A stretch of 64,000 bases of DNA from Morella rubra. Its lineage: Eukaryota; Streptophyta; Magnoliopsida; Fagales; Myricaceae. The translations under genes and the position numbers were made by a program. Under the pieces are notes generated by a model. It saw only the letters and a program-made list of their open reading frames with translations. It was not told where the DNA came from and ran no database searches. The stretch is taken from contig CM025849.1 of NCBI GenBank assembly GCA_003952965.2, forward strand, positions 4,129,103 to 4,193,102, written 5' to 3'. Each line of letters opens with the position of its first letter. The stretch's first letter is position 1. This document shows positions 43,646 through 55,370 of this stretch, one piece after another.

Positions 43646-43842
43646 AACTCAACAATGTCAATAGAAGGAATATATAGCTCATTTTGCTAAAAAGACATTA
43701 CCAAGGGAAACTAGAAGGTGAAGAACCTGCAAATAGACTCCTGCAAGAAATGCTTCGATTGCTTGGGAGCACCGCCGGAGTGTGGAGGACGAACACTCCC
43801 CCCTTTGCTGCCGATAGTATATATGCTGTCTCTCTTCCACTG

Positions 43843-43888
<46 letters not shown>

Positions 43889-44330
43889 GAGTGTGCTCTG
43901 TTCCGCTCTCTCCCTTCTACCGATATGTATATATAGTAGCGTGCTGTGTACCAACCAACACTCCCTTGTCTCTTTCCCTCTAAGGTCAATTAAATATTGC
44001 AAGTGGGAACAACTTTTTTTTTTCTTTTGTAATTTCTTTCAATTTGACTGACAAAGAAAACACGTGCTCACAGCAGGTAGTTATTAATTGACAGTTATCA
44101 AAGATTAGATTAATTAGAGCAACTTGCTTAATCATTGATATTATTCTATACGCATGTTTCGCAAAACCCATTGAGGAAGGCCTCAATTTTTTGTTTGACA
44201 ACGAATTTAATTATTTACAAAACCATCTAATTTATCTAAACCTTGCATTTAGACGTAAGGCAATGGCCTCTTCCTAACTGCTATTTGTTTGTCCGACGCT
44301 GTTAGATCAGCCCGAAGACTTCGACGGAGG
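43646..44330. repeat. additional DUF247 upstream module without a gene
   Basis: A further diverged copy of the module directly follows that of copy D: GGAATATATAGCTCATTTTG, CAAGAAATGCTTCGATTGC and TTTGCTGCCGATAGTATATA. It holds a TA run (43843-43864) followed by a GA run (43865-43889), then CCGCTCTCTCCCTTCTACCG. It is the last piece of the cluster before gene space. Confidence 0.55.
43843..43889. repeat. compound TA/GA microsatellite
   Basis: A TA run of about 22 bases is followed by a GA run of about 25. It is absent from the other copies of the module, so it expanded here. Confidence 0.85.
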
Positions 44331-44974
44331 GGGCCGCCAAGTGCGAATAGACTTTCTTATTCGCCCTGATACATGGCTACTCACTTACCCTAATCTTGGC
44401 TTTATTGTGTATTTTAACTTTTGTGCTTATGCTTACGTATATATAGTATTCACGTTGTAATTTATTTGTCTCCAAACACTATATTATATTTCCTTTTTTA
44501 ACCATAGTTATAATTTTTAATATAGCCCTTATAATTTCCACGATAGTTCCATTGATCCAACTATAAGTCAATTTTATTCAACGACATCGCTAGTGACAAT
44601 ATGTTGGACCGTGGATTAAATCTGAAATTGCAGCATCACACGTTTTTAGAAAGGGAATACTCTTACTGACTATCTAACAAAATTTGGTGCTCAGAAAACT
44701 TCGACAACTTGGATTCACTTGACTAATATCCTAATGAAATTACATGGCTTACTCCGAACTAATAAGTTCAGTTTGTCTTATTTGAGAATTTTTTAATTCC
44801 ATTTTAGTTTGTGTGTTTTTTCCTTTGCTTTTAATGGTTCTATGTTTTGGATTTTAGCTTGGTTTTTAGTGTTTGATTGTAGCAGCTCAAGTTTTTACTA
44901 TTACCTCGGTATTCCTCCGCCACACGGGAACTTTTTAATCAAATTGGGACTTACTGCCGTCTTTCTTCTCTTTT

Positions 44975-45005
<31 letters not shown>

Positions 45006-45291
45006 CTCAAAAAAAAAAATAATCTATATAGAATCTACCAAAAAATTCACCCATAGTTACATGGTGATCAGAACAGGCGGCCTTATAAGGCTGCATGATC
45101 GAGCCCATGAAGATGTCACAAAGCCCAACAACAATATGGGCACCACATTGGTAGAAAAGCCCAAGGTGAGCCCACACAAAGAAAAACGAAAAGAAAGGAC
45201 AAAGTTACAAACCACCAGAAGTGGGGTGGGGGAGTCGAGAAGAGCTTCTACAGCTCGGGAGCGACCGAAAAAGACAAAGATAGATCTCCAG
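44331..45291. promoter_or_regulatory. intergenic region and probable 5' UTR/promoter of the 94-aa gene
   Basis: AT-rich DNA with no module similarity. A CT/TA microsatellite lies at about 44975-45005. The last 200 bases become richer in G+C and A, as expected for a 5' UTR. The long frame that opens at 44809 runs through this region into the gene, but its upstream part (microsatellite translation) is not credible as protein. Confidence 0.4.
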
Positions 45292-47346
45292 ATGGAGAAG
45301 GAAGGTGCCGGGGCCTACGGCCACTGGTGGTGGGCTCTGGCAAGCACGGTCCAGTTGGGGTGGGGCGTATCGTCGTGCACGAGGGGCCACGCCGGAGACT
45401 CACGCTTCATGCCCCTCAAAGCCTTCGGGGTCGCCTCTCTCTTCGTCGGCGCCGCCGCCACAGCCGCCGTATCCGTCCTCCACGCTTACGGCATCCACAA
45501 GGTCTGCTTCTATCTCCATCTCTCTCCCCCTGTCTTCTTAGGAAATTGGGAGCATTTTTCAGGTGCTTGTGGTCTTTACTTGAGATAGTCAGAGACTTAA
45601 ATTTCATTTCTTTGAACGACAATATTATCAACCTTCTTTGATTACAAATGTCCCCCTGCTTGTTTTGAATTTGCAACTACATGCATTGTTGAAACTGTTT
45701 CTGCAGATTACGACTAGCATATGCTTCCCCAATAGTTGTCCATGTGCTTTTATATTCTCCAGGTTGCAGTATTGGACTCGAACAAATTTCAAGGGGTGTC
45801 CTTTAAAATTCATATCTTGTAAAGTAAAGTTGAGAGCCAGAATTAACTGAAGTTCCCTGTTTCATGTCAATTCTCTATTGCTCAATAATAGTGGTATTTT
45901 CTTTTTCCTGTTTTCTGCTTACGAAAACAATCTATCTATAAGGTCCACCAGTTAAATATTGTACCAGTCTGGGGCATTACTCAAATCTGGACACCTTGGT
46001 AGCCCATAACTGGATGCCAATTTTGAATCTTGGCCAAAACAATGCGGAAAGCATGTCTCTTGCTAGTCCAATCACCCGCAACTATGTTGGTCAGAGGTCA
46101 GTGAATAAGTAGAAACATAAATTTCGGAGACTCTTTATCTGTCACAGATCCTATTAGTCCTGTGCCAGGCCTCATTTTGAAAGGTAGGCAGTGCACCCTG
46201 GTGGTGATGTGTCCATGTTGTGATAGGCATTGAACATATAGAAGCTGATAGTTTTGATATTGTGAAATCTGCTGTTATGCCGTGTCAGGGTGACCTGAGG
46301 TTTTTGTGTTTTGAGAATACTGTAGGTGCTTTACAAGTTTTTCAAACACACGTAAGCTTTACTTTACCTTGAACTGTCTCCAGATTTTGGGCCTGTAACT
46401 AGTTACTTGTGTTGTGCCCTCTAGGCTCTAGATACAAACTGCAACACTTTGTTTGTGAGTAATTACTTACAACACTTCTATTGTTGTGTTCATTGTGTTG
46501 AGTAAATGTTGGGTGTGACAAACATTTTGCTTTATTTTGATTTGAGTCAGAAATGGGCTTTTAAGTTCTTTATCATCATTTTTCCCCTCTTTCCTTCTTC
46601 CAAACTTGCTGGAGTTACTGCAAAGTGATACTTTACCTCATTTTGTCATTCTGAAAGGAGTAGAGGTCTACGATTTTAGTCCTAGTTTCAGTCCTCTACT
46701 GGTCATCTAAATGCTACATTTTTTATTCAGTAGTAAAGTTTTTTTTTTTTTTTTAATGTTTGAGAACAATTTATCAGGTTCGATACCCAAAAAGTATGGA
46801 TGTCTTCTAGGTTTCAATCATTTTGTATTTTTCCTCTTCATCATCACTTCATAATTTTATGAAACTATAAGGCTACTTGTTTGATGACTGTTCTAATCGT
46901 TAATAATTGTCATTTCTGGGTGTTTGATGTTGTTACTGCTGATAGCCAAATACTAAGGAAACGAAATTAGAGAATTAAGTAGTCTTGTATTGGAGATGAA
47001 ATTGAATAGGGGATGCAAGTGAATATTTGGCCAGTATACTTCAATATAACCTTCAATAAGTAGTCTCTGCACCTGCATGCGATTTAAGTGTCTGTGTATA
47101 TCTGAAGTTTCTTCTTTTCTTTGTTTGGGGTGGAGGTATAGTGCCTTTCAAAATGGCATCATTGGTCCTATTCTCCAATATAACCTTCTCCACTGCTAAG
47201 TAAACACTGCCCTTTTGAAATTGCATTTCACGCCCATGATAATACACTGATTGGTTGCAAATCTTGTATAGGTGGAAGACTTCATGGAAGTGGGTGCAAA
47301 TATAAGAAGGGGACTTGGGGTTCGTCCAAGGGCAGGAGATAAATAA
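45292..47346 (+). CDS. small conserved plant membrane protein, two exons (94 aa)
   Basis: Exons 45292-45501 and 47272-47346 join in frame across a 1770-base intron (CACAAG|GTCTGC donor, TTGTATAG acceptor). The protein starts MEKEGAGAYGHWWWALASTV, continues with CTRGHAGDSRFMPLKAF, a hydrophobic segment (GVASLFVGAAATAAVSVL), then YGIHK|VEDFMEVGANIRRG and LGVRPRAGDK. I recognise the pattern (aromatic WWW patch, PLKAF, hydrophobic span, GIxxVEDxxExGANIRxGLG) as a small conserved plant protein but know no function. The second hydrophobic part suggests a membrane or organelle location. I chose the ATG at 45292 because upstream sequence in frame is low-complexity. Good splice sites and frame agreement support the model. 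Confidence 0.8.
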
Positions 47347-47908
47347 GAATATTCACCTATACCTAAATTGGAAGATTATTGTTCTTTTCTACTCTTTGAA
47401 TTTGTATTTATCAGGATGATTCCGGTTTTGTCTGGCTCTCCTCCTTTGTGGTCTCTGTGTATATTCTTTATGAGGCAACTCACTTAAGAGGTAGCGCGCC
47501 GGGTGTAAAACTCACTCATGGTTGCTCTCTTCTTTGCGAAGAGAAACTGGCAGAAGAGGCTTTTGATTATTAATGACCGTCTTGTACTCTCTGACCAGAT
47601 GGAAGTATAATGTGTCCTATTGATGGATGAGGAAAATGCAAGTGCGATATTCACTCCATGGTTAGGACTATTTCCCCCCAGCATAACAGGATGTTAGTGG
47701 TTTCAGATGAGTGTTTGCGAATCCTATACATAACTTCATTTCCTGAACTCTAAATCCATGTCACAGTAGTAAGTCTGAACTTGCTAATTAGCATTTGCAA
47801 GGCAAAAAAGTTTGTAGGTTTTAAGACAATTTACTTTCCAATTCCCAAGACAAAAATGTTTCTAGGTTTTAAGCCAAAATTGTCGAGCATGAGATATGAC
47901 AATAAAAA

Positions 47909-48076
47909 ATGAGGAGATCCCTTGTGACAGCCCTGAAAATATAGGGGTGAGATCACTAGGAATGTGTTTTGGCATGGGAAAACAGTTATGTCAAGAAGAA
48001 ATGAGGAGATCCCTTGTGAGAGCGACTGAAAATATTGGTGTGAGATCATTAAGAGAGTGTTTTGGCATGGGAAAAA
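47909..48076. repeat. two-unit tandem repeat (about 90 bp each)
   Basis: Both units run GAGGAGATCCCTTGTGA, then GAAAATATNGGNGTGAGATCA and TGTTTTGGCATGGGAAAA. No known element. Confidence 0.75.
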
Positions 48077-48502
48077 AAAGGTAGAAAAAGATATACTACT
48101 AATTGAAAAACTTCACTTTAAAACTTCAGTCTAAAGGAGATAAACACTTGAAAATTAAAGTTATTTGTAACCTTAATCAAGTTTGAGTTGAGTCTTCTAG
48201 CAAGTAGATATAATATACTTTTTGTACTGACCCTCGTTTGTGACATAGTAGTCTAGCAAGCATCCACTTGGGCTAGGTTCACCGTACATGGTGGATAGAT
48301 TTCCTTTCGATTCCAATAGAAATATCACCCCGAATGTCTTCAATGTGTCCGTATTTTTGTTTCTTGAGGGGATAATTAGAATTGAAATCAGATTCCAATC
48401 ACTATAACAACAAAAATATCGTGATTTAACCTAAACTCGTGTGAGACATATGGTGAATCTCAGGTTTGCATGGTATTAAGTTTTTAGATGCAACTATACT
48501 TA

Positions 48503-48682
48503 GGGCATGTTCGTTTTGCTAAAAGTTTTAAAATTTGAATCCAACCCTCTAAAATTATAATTTCAATATTATTTTTATACAAACATCAATACAACTCAAC
48601 ATTATTTTTTTTTTTTTACAAACATCAATAATACTCAATAACTTTTATATAAATACTAATAAAAACGAACATACAATTAGGT
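48503..48682. mobile_element. MITE candidate with short terminal inverted repeats
   Basis: The left end GGGCATGTTCGTTTTG is matched in reverse at the right end (AAAAACGAACATAC). The interior is AT-rich with ACAAACATCAATA repeats. TTA flanks both sides, which would fit a 3-bp target duplication of a Harbinger-type element. Size about 180 bp. Confidence 0.5.
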
Positions 48683-48859
48683 CTGTCGATGCTCGCCACA
48701 CGGACTGTCCTTGGTTAATAGAACCACGTGAATGTATTAAAAACATAAGAAATATGGGACGTCTGGGGACTACATGACAAATACGAAAAACATTCAAGGC
48801 CTTTCATGTAAATATGCCCGAGAAGTGGCAAAATGTGTAAATTGCACTAAACAGAAAAG

Positions 48860-49159
48860 AAAAATCGCAGAGGGTTTTTAGTTTATGCTCGGCCGCAACC
48901 CCACCGTTCCGCTTATAGCGAAAGCACTACACCTCACAAAAGCTTCTTCCTTTGCCAGACCTCACCAGGTAACCCCTAATACTCTCTCTCTCACTCTCGC
49001 TCTATATATAGCTTTAAAATTGGGGGTCTGTGGTTAGCATCATTGATTTGCGACTTCAGCCTTCTGGATACAATTGGTTGGTTGGAAAATTTTCTTTTAA
49101 TTTGTATAATTTTTGTCCTAAATATTCAAGCTTCCCCCGTAGGCCTGTATCCGTTGCAG
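48860..49159 (+). promoter_or_regulatory. 5' UTR and UTR intron of the SWIM-domain gene
   Basis: A probable non-coding exon ends with CTCACCAG before GTAACC at 48969, and the acceptor TTGCAG lies directly before the ATG at 49160. This gives a 191-base 5' UTR intron. A TATATATA lies inside this intron, not upstream, so the promoter itself is not clear. Confidence 0.45.
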
Positions 49160-52100
49160 ATGGCCAGATGGGACGAGATTCTCTCCCTTCCTGTACAGAA
49201 TCCTCCAACCTTGGAGTTTTCTTCCGCTGACCTAGTGTGGTCGAAGGTGGAAGGTTGGCGTGATAAAACCAATAGAGTTGTTCTAATCCCCTTCGCTAGA
49301 GTAGATGATTTTGTAAGAGGGGAATCAGCAAATAAAGAATGCCCGACTAGATTCCATGTTGAAGCAAGGCGGCGACGGCCTCCGGAAATGGCTTACAAGC
49401 CAAAGGTAGACGGCATTCTCGAATATATTCTGTAAGTTCGAGTTCTTTCTTTTTCATCTTCCTGGAGTTTCTAGTTACCGTTCCCTGCATCTTTGGTTTG
49501 AGTTATTCTGTTGGTTCTGGTAGGTATTGGTGTTCCTTTGGTCCTGATGACCACCGGAAGGGTGGCATTGTACGACCAAGTAGGACTACTTATGTCCCAA
49601 AGAAGAAAAATGCTGGCCGACCAAATACTAAAAGAGGGTGCACTTGCCACTTTATCGTGAAACGCTTAATTGCTGAACCATCGGTAGCACTTATCATATA
49701 TAATGATGATAAGCACATAGATAAGAAGGGGCTTCCATGCCATGGTCCGCAGGACAAGAAGGCTGCAGGAACTCGTGCCATGTTTGCTCCATATATCTCA
49801 GAGGACCTCCGCCTCCGTGTCTTATCTCTCCTCTATGTTGGTGTTTCTGTAGAGACCATAATGCAAAGGCACAATGAATCTGTAGAGAGACAGGGTGGTC
49901 CATGTAACCGTGATGACCTTTTAACTCATCGGTATGTTCGGAGGCAAGAGAGGAGCATCCGGCGGTCGACATATGAACTGGATGCTGATGATGCAGTCAG
50001 CATCCGCATTTGGGTTGAAAGCCACCAGGAGCAGGTTTTCTATTTTGAAGATTTCGCAGATTCTGAACCTTTCACATTAGGCATTCAAACAGAGTGGCAG
50101 TTGCAACAAATGATTCGTTTTGGCAATCGGAGCCTTCTGGCTGCCGATTCGAGGTTTGGAACAAACAAGTTAAAGGTCTGTTTTTATTTTAATTAATTAA
50201 TTATTTATTTATTTAAGTTTCTGTAGCCTAAATCCTTGGCATAATCAGAAATTGACTGTGCTCTTTCTACAAATTGATGTAGTATCCTATTCACAGTCTC
50301 CTCGTATTCAATTCAGACAACAAGGCTATACCTGTAGCTTGGATAATAGCACCAAGGTTTGCGAGTTCAGATGTTCATAGATGGATGAGAGCTCTTTACA
50401 ACAGAGTTCGTACAAAAGATCCTACTTGGAAGTTGGCTGGATTCATTGTGGATGACCCTCTAGCTGATGTCCTTACAATCAGGTTGTGTGCTAAGTCAAC
50501 CTTTCTAACTCCAAATATGGTTAGATATATGCTTGAGGAATAGCATGTTTTCCATGGATATCATTGGCTTATATAGGTAGCTTCTTATACAATAAGTTGA
50601 TTAATCTGTTTATGAAGCTCTTAATCCTGTTTTCTCTCATATATAGGTGGGATCTGTGTCCAAAAAGCCTAAAGCAGTGACCATTGTTTCTAACCTGCTA
50701 AGTTTAGTGTATACATGCCCAGGGATGCAGATCATTTTTTTGGCACTTCATCTATTATTCTATGTTTAAAGATCCAAAGTAGCTTCAATAATATGTTGAT
50801 CTCAATGAAACCCTTATTCCTTAGAACTTTGTGGAAGTGAGTCTACCATAGGCAGTCGTACTTTTTATTTCACTTCTTTTGGAGAATTCGTAGATCTTTT
50901 GAACTTAAGACCATACTTTTTTTTTACTTACTCTGGCATACTTGTTAACTGGAGTTTTTTTTCTTTTTCTTTTTGAGTGAAATTATTATGTACTTAGTAA
51001 AGAAAAAGTAATATAAAGTTGTTCTAGTCATTGGAAAAGTTTATTTTGGAGCATATCATTCCCTATGTCAAAAAGACTGTGATTAAGCTAAAAAACCTTT
51101 TTTGGGGTTTCAAGTCCAATTTATGAATTTTCCTTGGAATGTCTGGAGTAATAAGCATGCTGAAATCTTATTACTGTGGTGGTGCTGGACTTTGTGGCAT
51201 GATGAGCTATAAGTTCATCTATTTTCTTAATGAATTGTGCTTGCTTGAGTTATTGAATTTATCTATATTTCTATGCTTTCTTCTCAGGGATGTGTTTGAG
51301 TGCTCTGTATTGATATGCTTTTGGCGCATCCGTCATGCTTGGCATAAAAACTTGGTAAAGAAATGTTTGGCAACTGACATGCAAGTTGAGATATCAAGAC
51401 GGCTTGGGCAAGCTGTGGATAACATCTGCCGAGGACTAGGAACCGTTGGCTTGTTTGAGGATCTTTTAGAAGATCTTGTCGATGAGTCAGAGTTTATGGA
51501 TTACTTTAAGGCAATATGGTATCCCAGAATAGGTTGGTCATCTTTTTTTAAATGCAGGAACGTTTTGGCCTCTTGTATTAGAGAAGCTAGGAAATGTATC
51601 TTTCCTTCGAGCTCTGACATTCGCCCAAACTATTGAGTTTGACCATTGAATGGGTGGCCATTCCTTGGAACAAACCATGTTCTCCAAAATGACTACTGGG
51701 CTCCCAAAATTGGTTTTATCTAAATAGCAATGTCAAAATTTATTTGCCTGTGTGCGTCTGTGTTTTGGGGGATATGAGCATTAACTAGGATTTGGTCGGC
51801 AAAATGGGTCTGCAAATTTAACTGAATTGAGGACCAGCTTGATTGTGTTGGGAGAACAATATGAGTTCTTGTCCAAAAATAGCTTGGTCTCAATAGCTTG
51901 GACTCCATGGATTTTCCTTAGTAATCCTCTGTTTTTTTTTTTTTTAATACTTTTTTGGTAAAAAAAATTGTTGAGATGAGGCATTTATTCTGTCTCAGGT
52001 TCATGGACTGCAGCACTAAAATCTCTTCCACTTGCCAGCCAGGAGACATGCGCCGCAATGGAGTTTTACCACAACCAATTGAAGCTCAGGTTGTTGAACG

Positions 52101-53671
52101 AGAAGGGCCCTGATGTTTTTCAACGTGTTGATTGGTTGGTTGATAAGTTGGGTACAAAAGTGCATTCTTACTTCTGGCTTGATGAGTACTCAGGGAAGGA
52201 CGACTTTGCACGATACTGGAAAGATGAATGGGTGAGCGGTTTAACATCTTGGCGCAAAGCATTGAAGATTCCAGACTCTGATGTTGTCATAGAGAGTAGA
52301 TGTGCAAAAGTCACTGACCAGCTTGATCGAGATAAAGCCTATGTTGTCTGGAATCCTGGTTCGCAGTTTGGTATCTGCAATTGCGGTTGGGCAGAAATGG
52401 GCAATCTGTGTGAGCATATGTTCAAAGTCATTAATCTGTGCCGCAAAAGAGGATCTACTATGCCATCTATCAGCCTTTTTCAGTATCACAAGGCATTGAT
52501 TGACATGCTACACTGCCCACCCCATGATTCTTTGATTCGTGATCATGCTATTTCTTTGGCAGTTTGTGTACAGAAGCAGTTAAATTCAATAGTTGATTTT
52601 GATAGCGACCCCACTATATTGCATCCCATTCAGGTACAATCTGTAGATAACATTGACCATGGAAGTTTTGAGGTGGTTTTTGCTAATCAAGATAGAAAAT
52701 TAGAAAAACAGAGTAACTGTATGGATGAGGACGTATCAGCTCATGATGAGAATTGTGGTGATATAAATGGTGTTCATGGGAGTATTAAAGGTGATGGCAG
52801 CGGTGAGTTGATTGATATGGTGGGCTGTGGAAATGGCATTTGTGCTGGGAGTGCGCGAGAAGAAATTTCTTGTGCCGATATGGATGTTGAGCCGTCATCC
52901 ATCTGTATTTCTCCTCCTGGATTATATTCTGTTGATGAGGTTGTAGCTAGCAACGTCTTTTCAGAGAATGGAGATAGAGTTTTGACTAATACAGGAAGCA
53001 ATAATGTATCCTCCAAAGATGCTTTCATTGAGGGAACTGGGTTTCAAGCTGAGAATTTAAACAAAGATTTCCATGAAACTATGATGGATGTGGAGCCATC
53101 ATCCATTGATGTTGCCCCAGAGACTCCCCAATCTCAGGAGCAATGCACAGTTACCCATCCAAATTGTGTTGCTGATAATGATGTTTTTTCTATTCCTGAT
53201 ACTGAGACCAAGACCTCCTCGTCCATATCCTTCTCTGTTGAGTCCAAGGTGATTGATATGGTTGAGACTTCAGATGTCATCAAGGAGAATGAAGCAATGG
53301 AATTGGAAAGTGGAAATGGAAGCATAAATGAGAACCAAACTTTGGTTGTCAATGCTCTCCCGGTTGATGGTGGTGCTAATTGCATTGGAGATGATTCTCA
53401 TATTGGTGACGACACGAAGGCAGTTGGCTCCATGATGGCTGATCTCACGGAATCTTCACAAAGGTGCTCATCGATGGAGAACTCCACTGAGAAACATTGG
53501 CCTTCTCAGGTTTCGGCTCACGAGGCTATTTGCCAGCCCTTGGTTGTTGACAGTGACAATGGTATTGCTGGTGAAGGAACTGTTTCAGGAGAGACAGCCC
53601 ATGCCTCTCCTGCGAGTACAGGTTCCAACAAATACCAGCCAGACGCTGGTGTTGCCGTTAGTAATGGCTGA
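49160..53671 (+). CDS. SWIM zinc-finger protein with MULE-transposase-like core, five exons (1013 aa)
   Basis: Exons 49160-49431, 49524-50175, 50283-50482, 51288-51532 and 51999-53671 total 3042 bases with all junctions in frame and GT/AG borders. The N-terminus (MARWDEILSLPVQNPPTLEF) leads to a Cys/His region (YWCSFGP, GCTCHFIVKR, GLPCHG) resembling WRKY-GCM1/FLYWCH-type fingers. The core (about 290-400: LLAADSRFGTNKLKYPIHSL, FIVDDPLAD, FWRIRHAWHKNL) has the layout of a MULE transposase fold, with D299 and D365/D366 as candidate acidic residues. A SWIM motif follows: C583-x-C585-x8-C594-x-H596. The last 350 residues are acidic and serine-rich with a twice-used MDVEPSSI. Arabidopsis has a comparable SWIM family protein; function unknown, probably nuclear. 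Confidence 0.92.
52370..52420 (+). other. SWIM zinc-finger motif (CxCx8CxH)
   Basis: The codons for GICNCGWAEMGNLCEHM give the SWIM metal-binding pattern, which binds DNA or protein in MuDR-type transposases and related plant proteins. Confidence 0.9.
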
Positions 53672-54149
53672 AAGTGGTGCCCCAGTTTTTAGGTTCTTTC
53701 AGGACGTAAATAGTCATTAATTCTAGCATTTAGGCTTGACTCCCCTGATTAGTTTGTATCCTTACAGAACCTTACATCATATTTGGGAAGTTGTCAATAA
53801 TGGCCAGCACATTCAAATCTTTTGTGGAGGAGGAAAAAGAAAGGCCTCTGTTCCGTATTTTTTAAGGTTGCTCTCCAGTTCTCAACTAGAGTTGCCAGAA
53901 AGAATGTGAAGGCTGAAAACATTGTAAAAAATTGTACCTGCTACATAGGATACATGTCGTACTCATGCAGAGTAGGATATTTAACCAGAAAGTTACAAAC
54001 AATGGGAATGATGTCAGATTTTGTCCAACTTTGTTAGTTATACTGTATGATTTCTTTGCACGATCCCAAATCCATTTCTGTTGAACTTCTAGATTTTATA
54101 AGTGCATTTCTGGTACTTGAGAGAATAGGTCTCTCTGCTTTCTTGGCAG

Positions 54150-54350
54150 GCTTCATTTGTAGATTGTCCTTCTGTGGAGAAAAGCGGCAGAATTGTTGCT
54201 TGCACTGCTGGAAGATTGGATGTCTTCAGAGATCTTGTACGAGGTATAGTCCAATTATTTGACAGGGTAACCACTGGAGATGCTGACATGAATGAAGCCA
54301 AGAATTTACGGTTATCTACAATGCTGCTTGAGCTTCCCTGTCTTTTGTAA
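54150..54350 (+). other. orphan exon-like open frame of 66 codons
   Basis: A strong TTCTTGGCAG acceptor opens a frame reading ASFVDCPSVEKSGRIVACTA, GRLDVFRDLVRGIVQLFDRV, TTGDADMNEAKNL and ending at a TAA. The composition looks like protein, not random AT-rich DNA, but I do not recognise a family. It could be an alternative last exon of the SWIM gene or a gene fragment. The opposite strand is also open but has no ATG. Confidence 0.25.
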
Positions 54351-54639
54351 ATGATCTCTTCTGCTAATATTGTCCTCGGTGAGATTTGACATAATTTGAT
54401 TAATCCTGTACAAATTTGCGAAGGTAACTATTTAACTATCTCAAACGAAAATTCGGTTTGGTCTGGTTCTAGATCTTGTTTTTTTATAAGCTGGTCTGGT
54501 TCTAGATCGATATTAAGAGAGACAATTTTACTCGATTTTGAATTATATTTGTCCAATCTTTTCTAAGCCCAAGTAATAAACTAGTTTGGTGTCCATGGAA
54601 CGAGGATTTGGGTTATAACCCTTGACAGGCAAAAAAAAA

Positions 54640-55012
54640 AAAAAAAGAGGGGAATACGTTACAGACTATTACAATTTCGATACTTTACACTCCAAACTAC
54701 TTGTTACTTTACATTTTATCTCTAAACTACCTACGGTTTACATGTTGCACCTTCACTGTTATTTTGGACATAAATTGTTATTTTAGTCTAGTAAAATGAC
54801 AATGACTCCCATACAAAATATAATGATAAAAAAAAATTATAAGGATAAAATCATCATTTTACTGTATTAAAATATTAATTTCTATTTAAATTAACAGGAG
54901 TGTAAAGTGTAAACGGTTTATAATTAAAGGAAGAAATATAACAAAATCTCATAATTTTTGGTGTAAAGTGTCAAAATCCAATAATCGGTGAAAATAGTAT
55001 TTAACCAAAAAA
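54640..55012. mobile_element. MITE-like element with about 50-bp imperfect TIRs
   Basis: The left end (GATACTTTACACTCCAAAC) pairs with the right end (GGTGTAAAGTGTCAAAATCC) in reverse, and the similarity continues outwards. Interior is AT-rich and non-coding. Target duplication not clear because of flanking A-runs. Confidence 0.5.
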
Positions 55013-55370
55013 AAAGAAAAGATTGATTTTTTTTTAAAACGAAAAAAAGCATAGCAGGGTCAGGAGTAAGGGCCATTCCTGCTCAGATACTGTTTTATTT
55101 TCTTAACAAAAGGCCATTTTGGTAACTTAACAGTATCATGTTTTTTTTTGTCAAACAGAGAAAAAGTTGGGAATGTGGGATGTTTAGTGGAGGGTAGTGG
55201 GAAATAACCGTCTTAACTGTCGCTCCAAAACACAGATAAGGAAAATACTCCGAGAGGACGAGCATTCAAGAACCAGAAGCACAAGCCCGGTGAAGCTTTT
55301 CAGAGAACAAAAGTGAAGGAAAATAAATTAGAGAAAAGTCAATATTTCGGAGAGATACTCGGGAATTTGA

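Larger units (their letters stand above)
47347..48859. other. 3' flank and intergenic DNA with short repeats
   Basis: Contains the probable 3' UTR of the 94-aa gene, a two-unit tandem repeat at 47909-48076, and a MITE candidate at 48503-48682. No coding gene is seen. Confidence 0.45.
53672..55370. other. intergenic region between the SWIM gene and DUO1
   Basis: Holds the 3' UTR of the SWIM gene, an orphan open exon-like stretch (54150-54350), a MITE-like element (about 54640-55012), and the DUO1 promoter and 5' UTR (last 200-300 bases). An A-run lies at about 54631-54646. Confidence 0.4.

Noticed and set aside
44809..45291. Upstream part of the long 259-codon frame running into the 94-aa gene
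   Set aside because: It reads through a CT/TA microsatellite and low-complexity sequence; the conserved protein starts at 45292 and the frame's 3' end lies in the intron.
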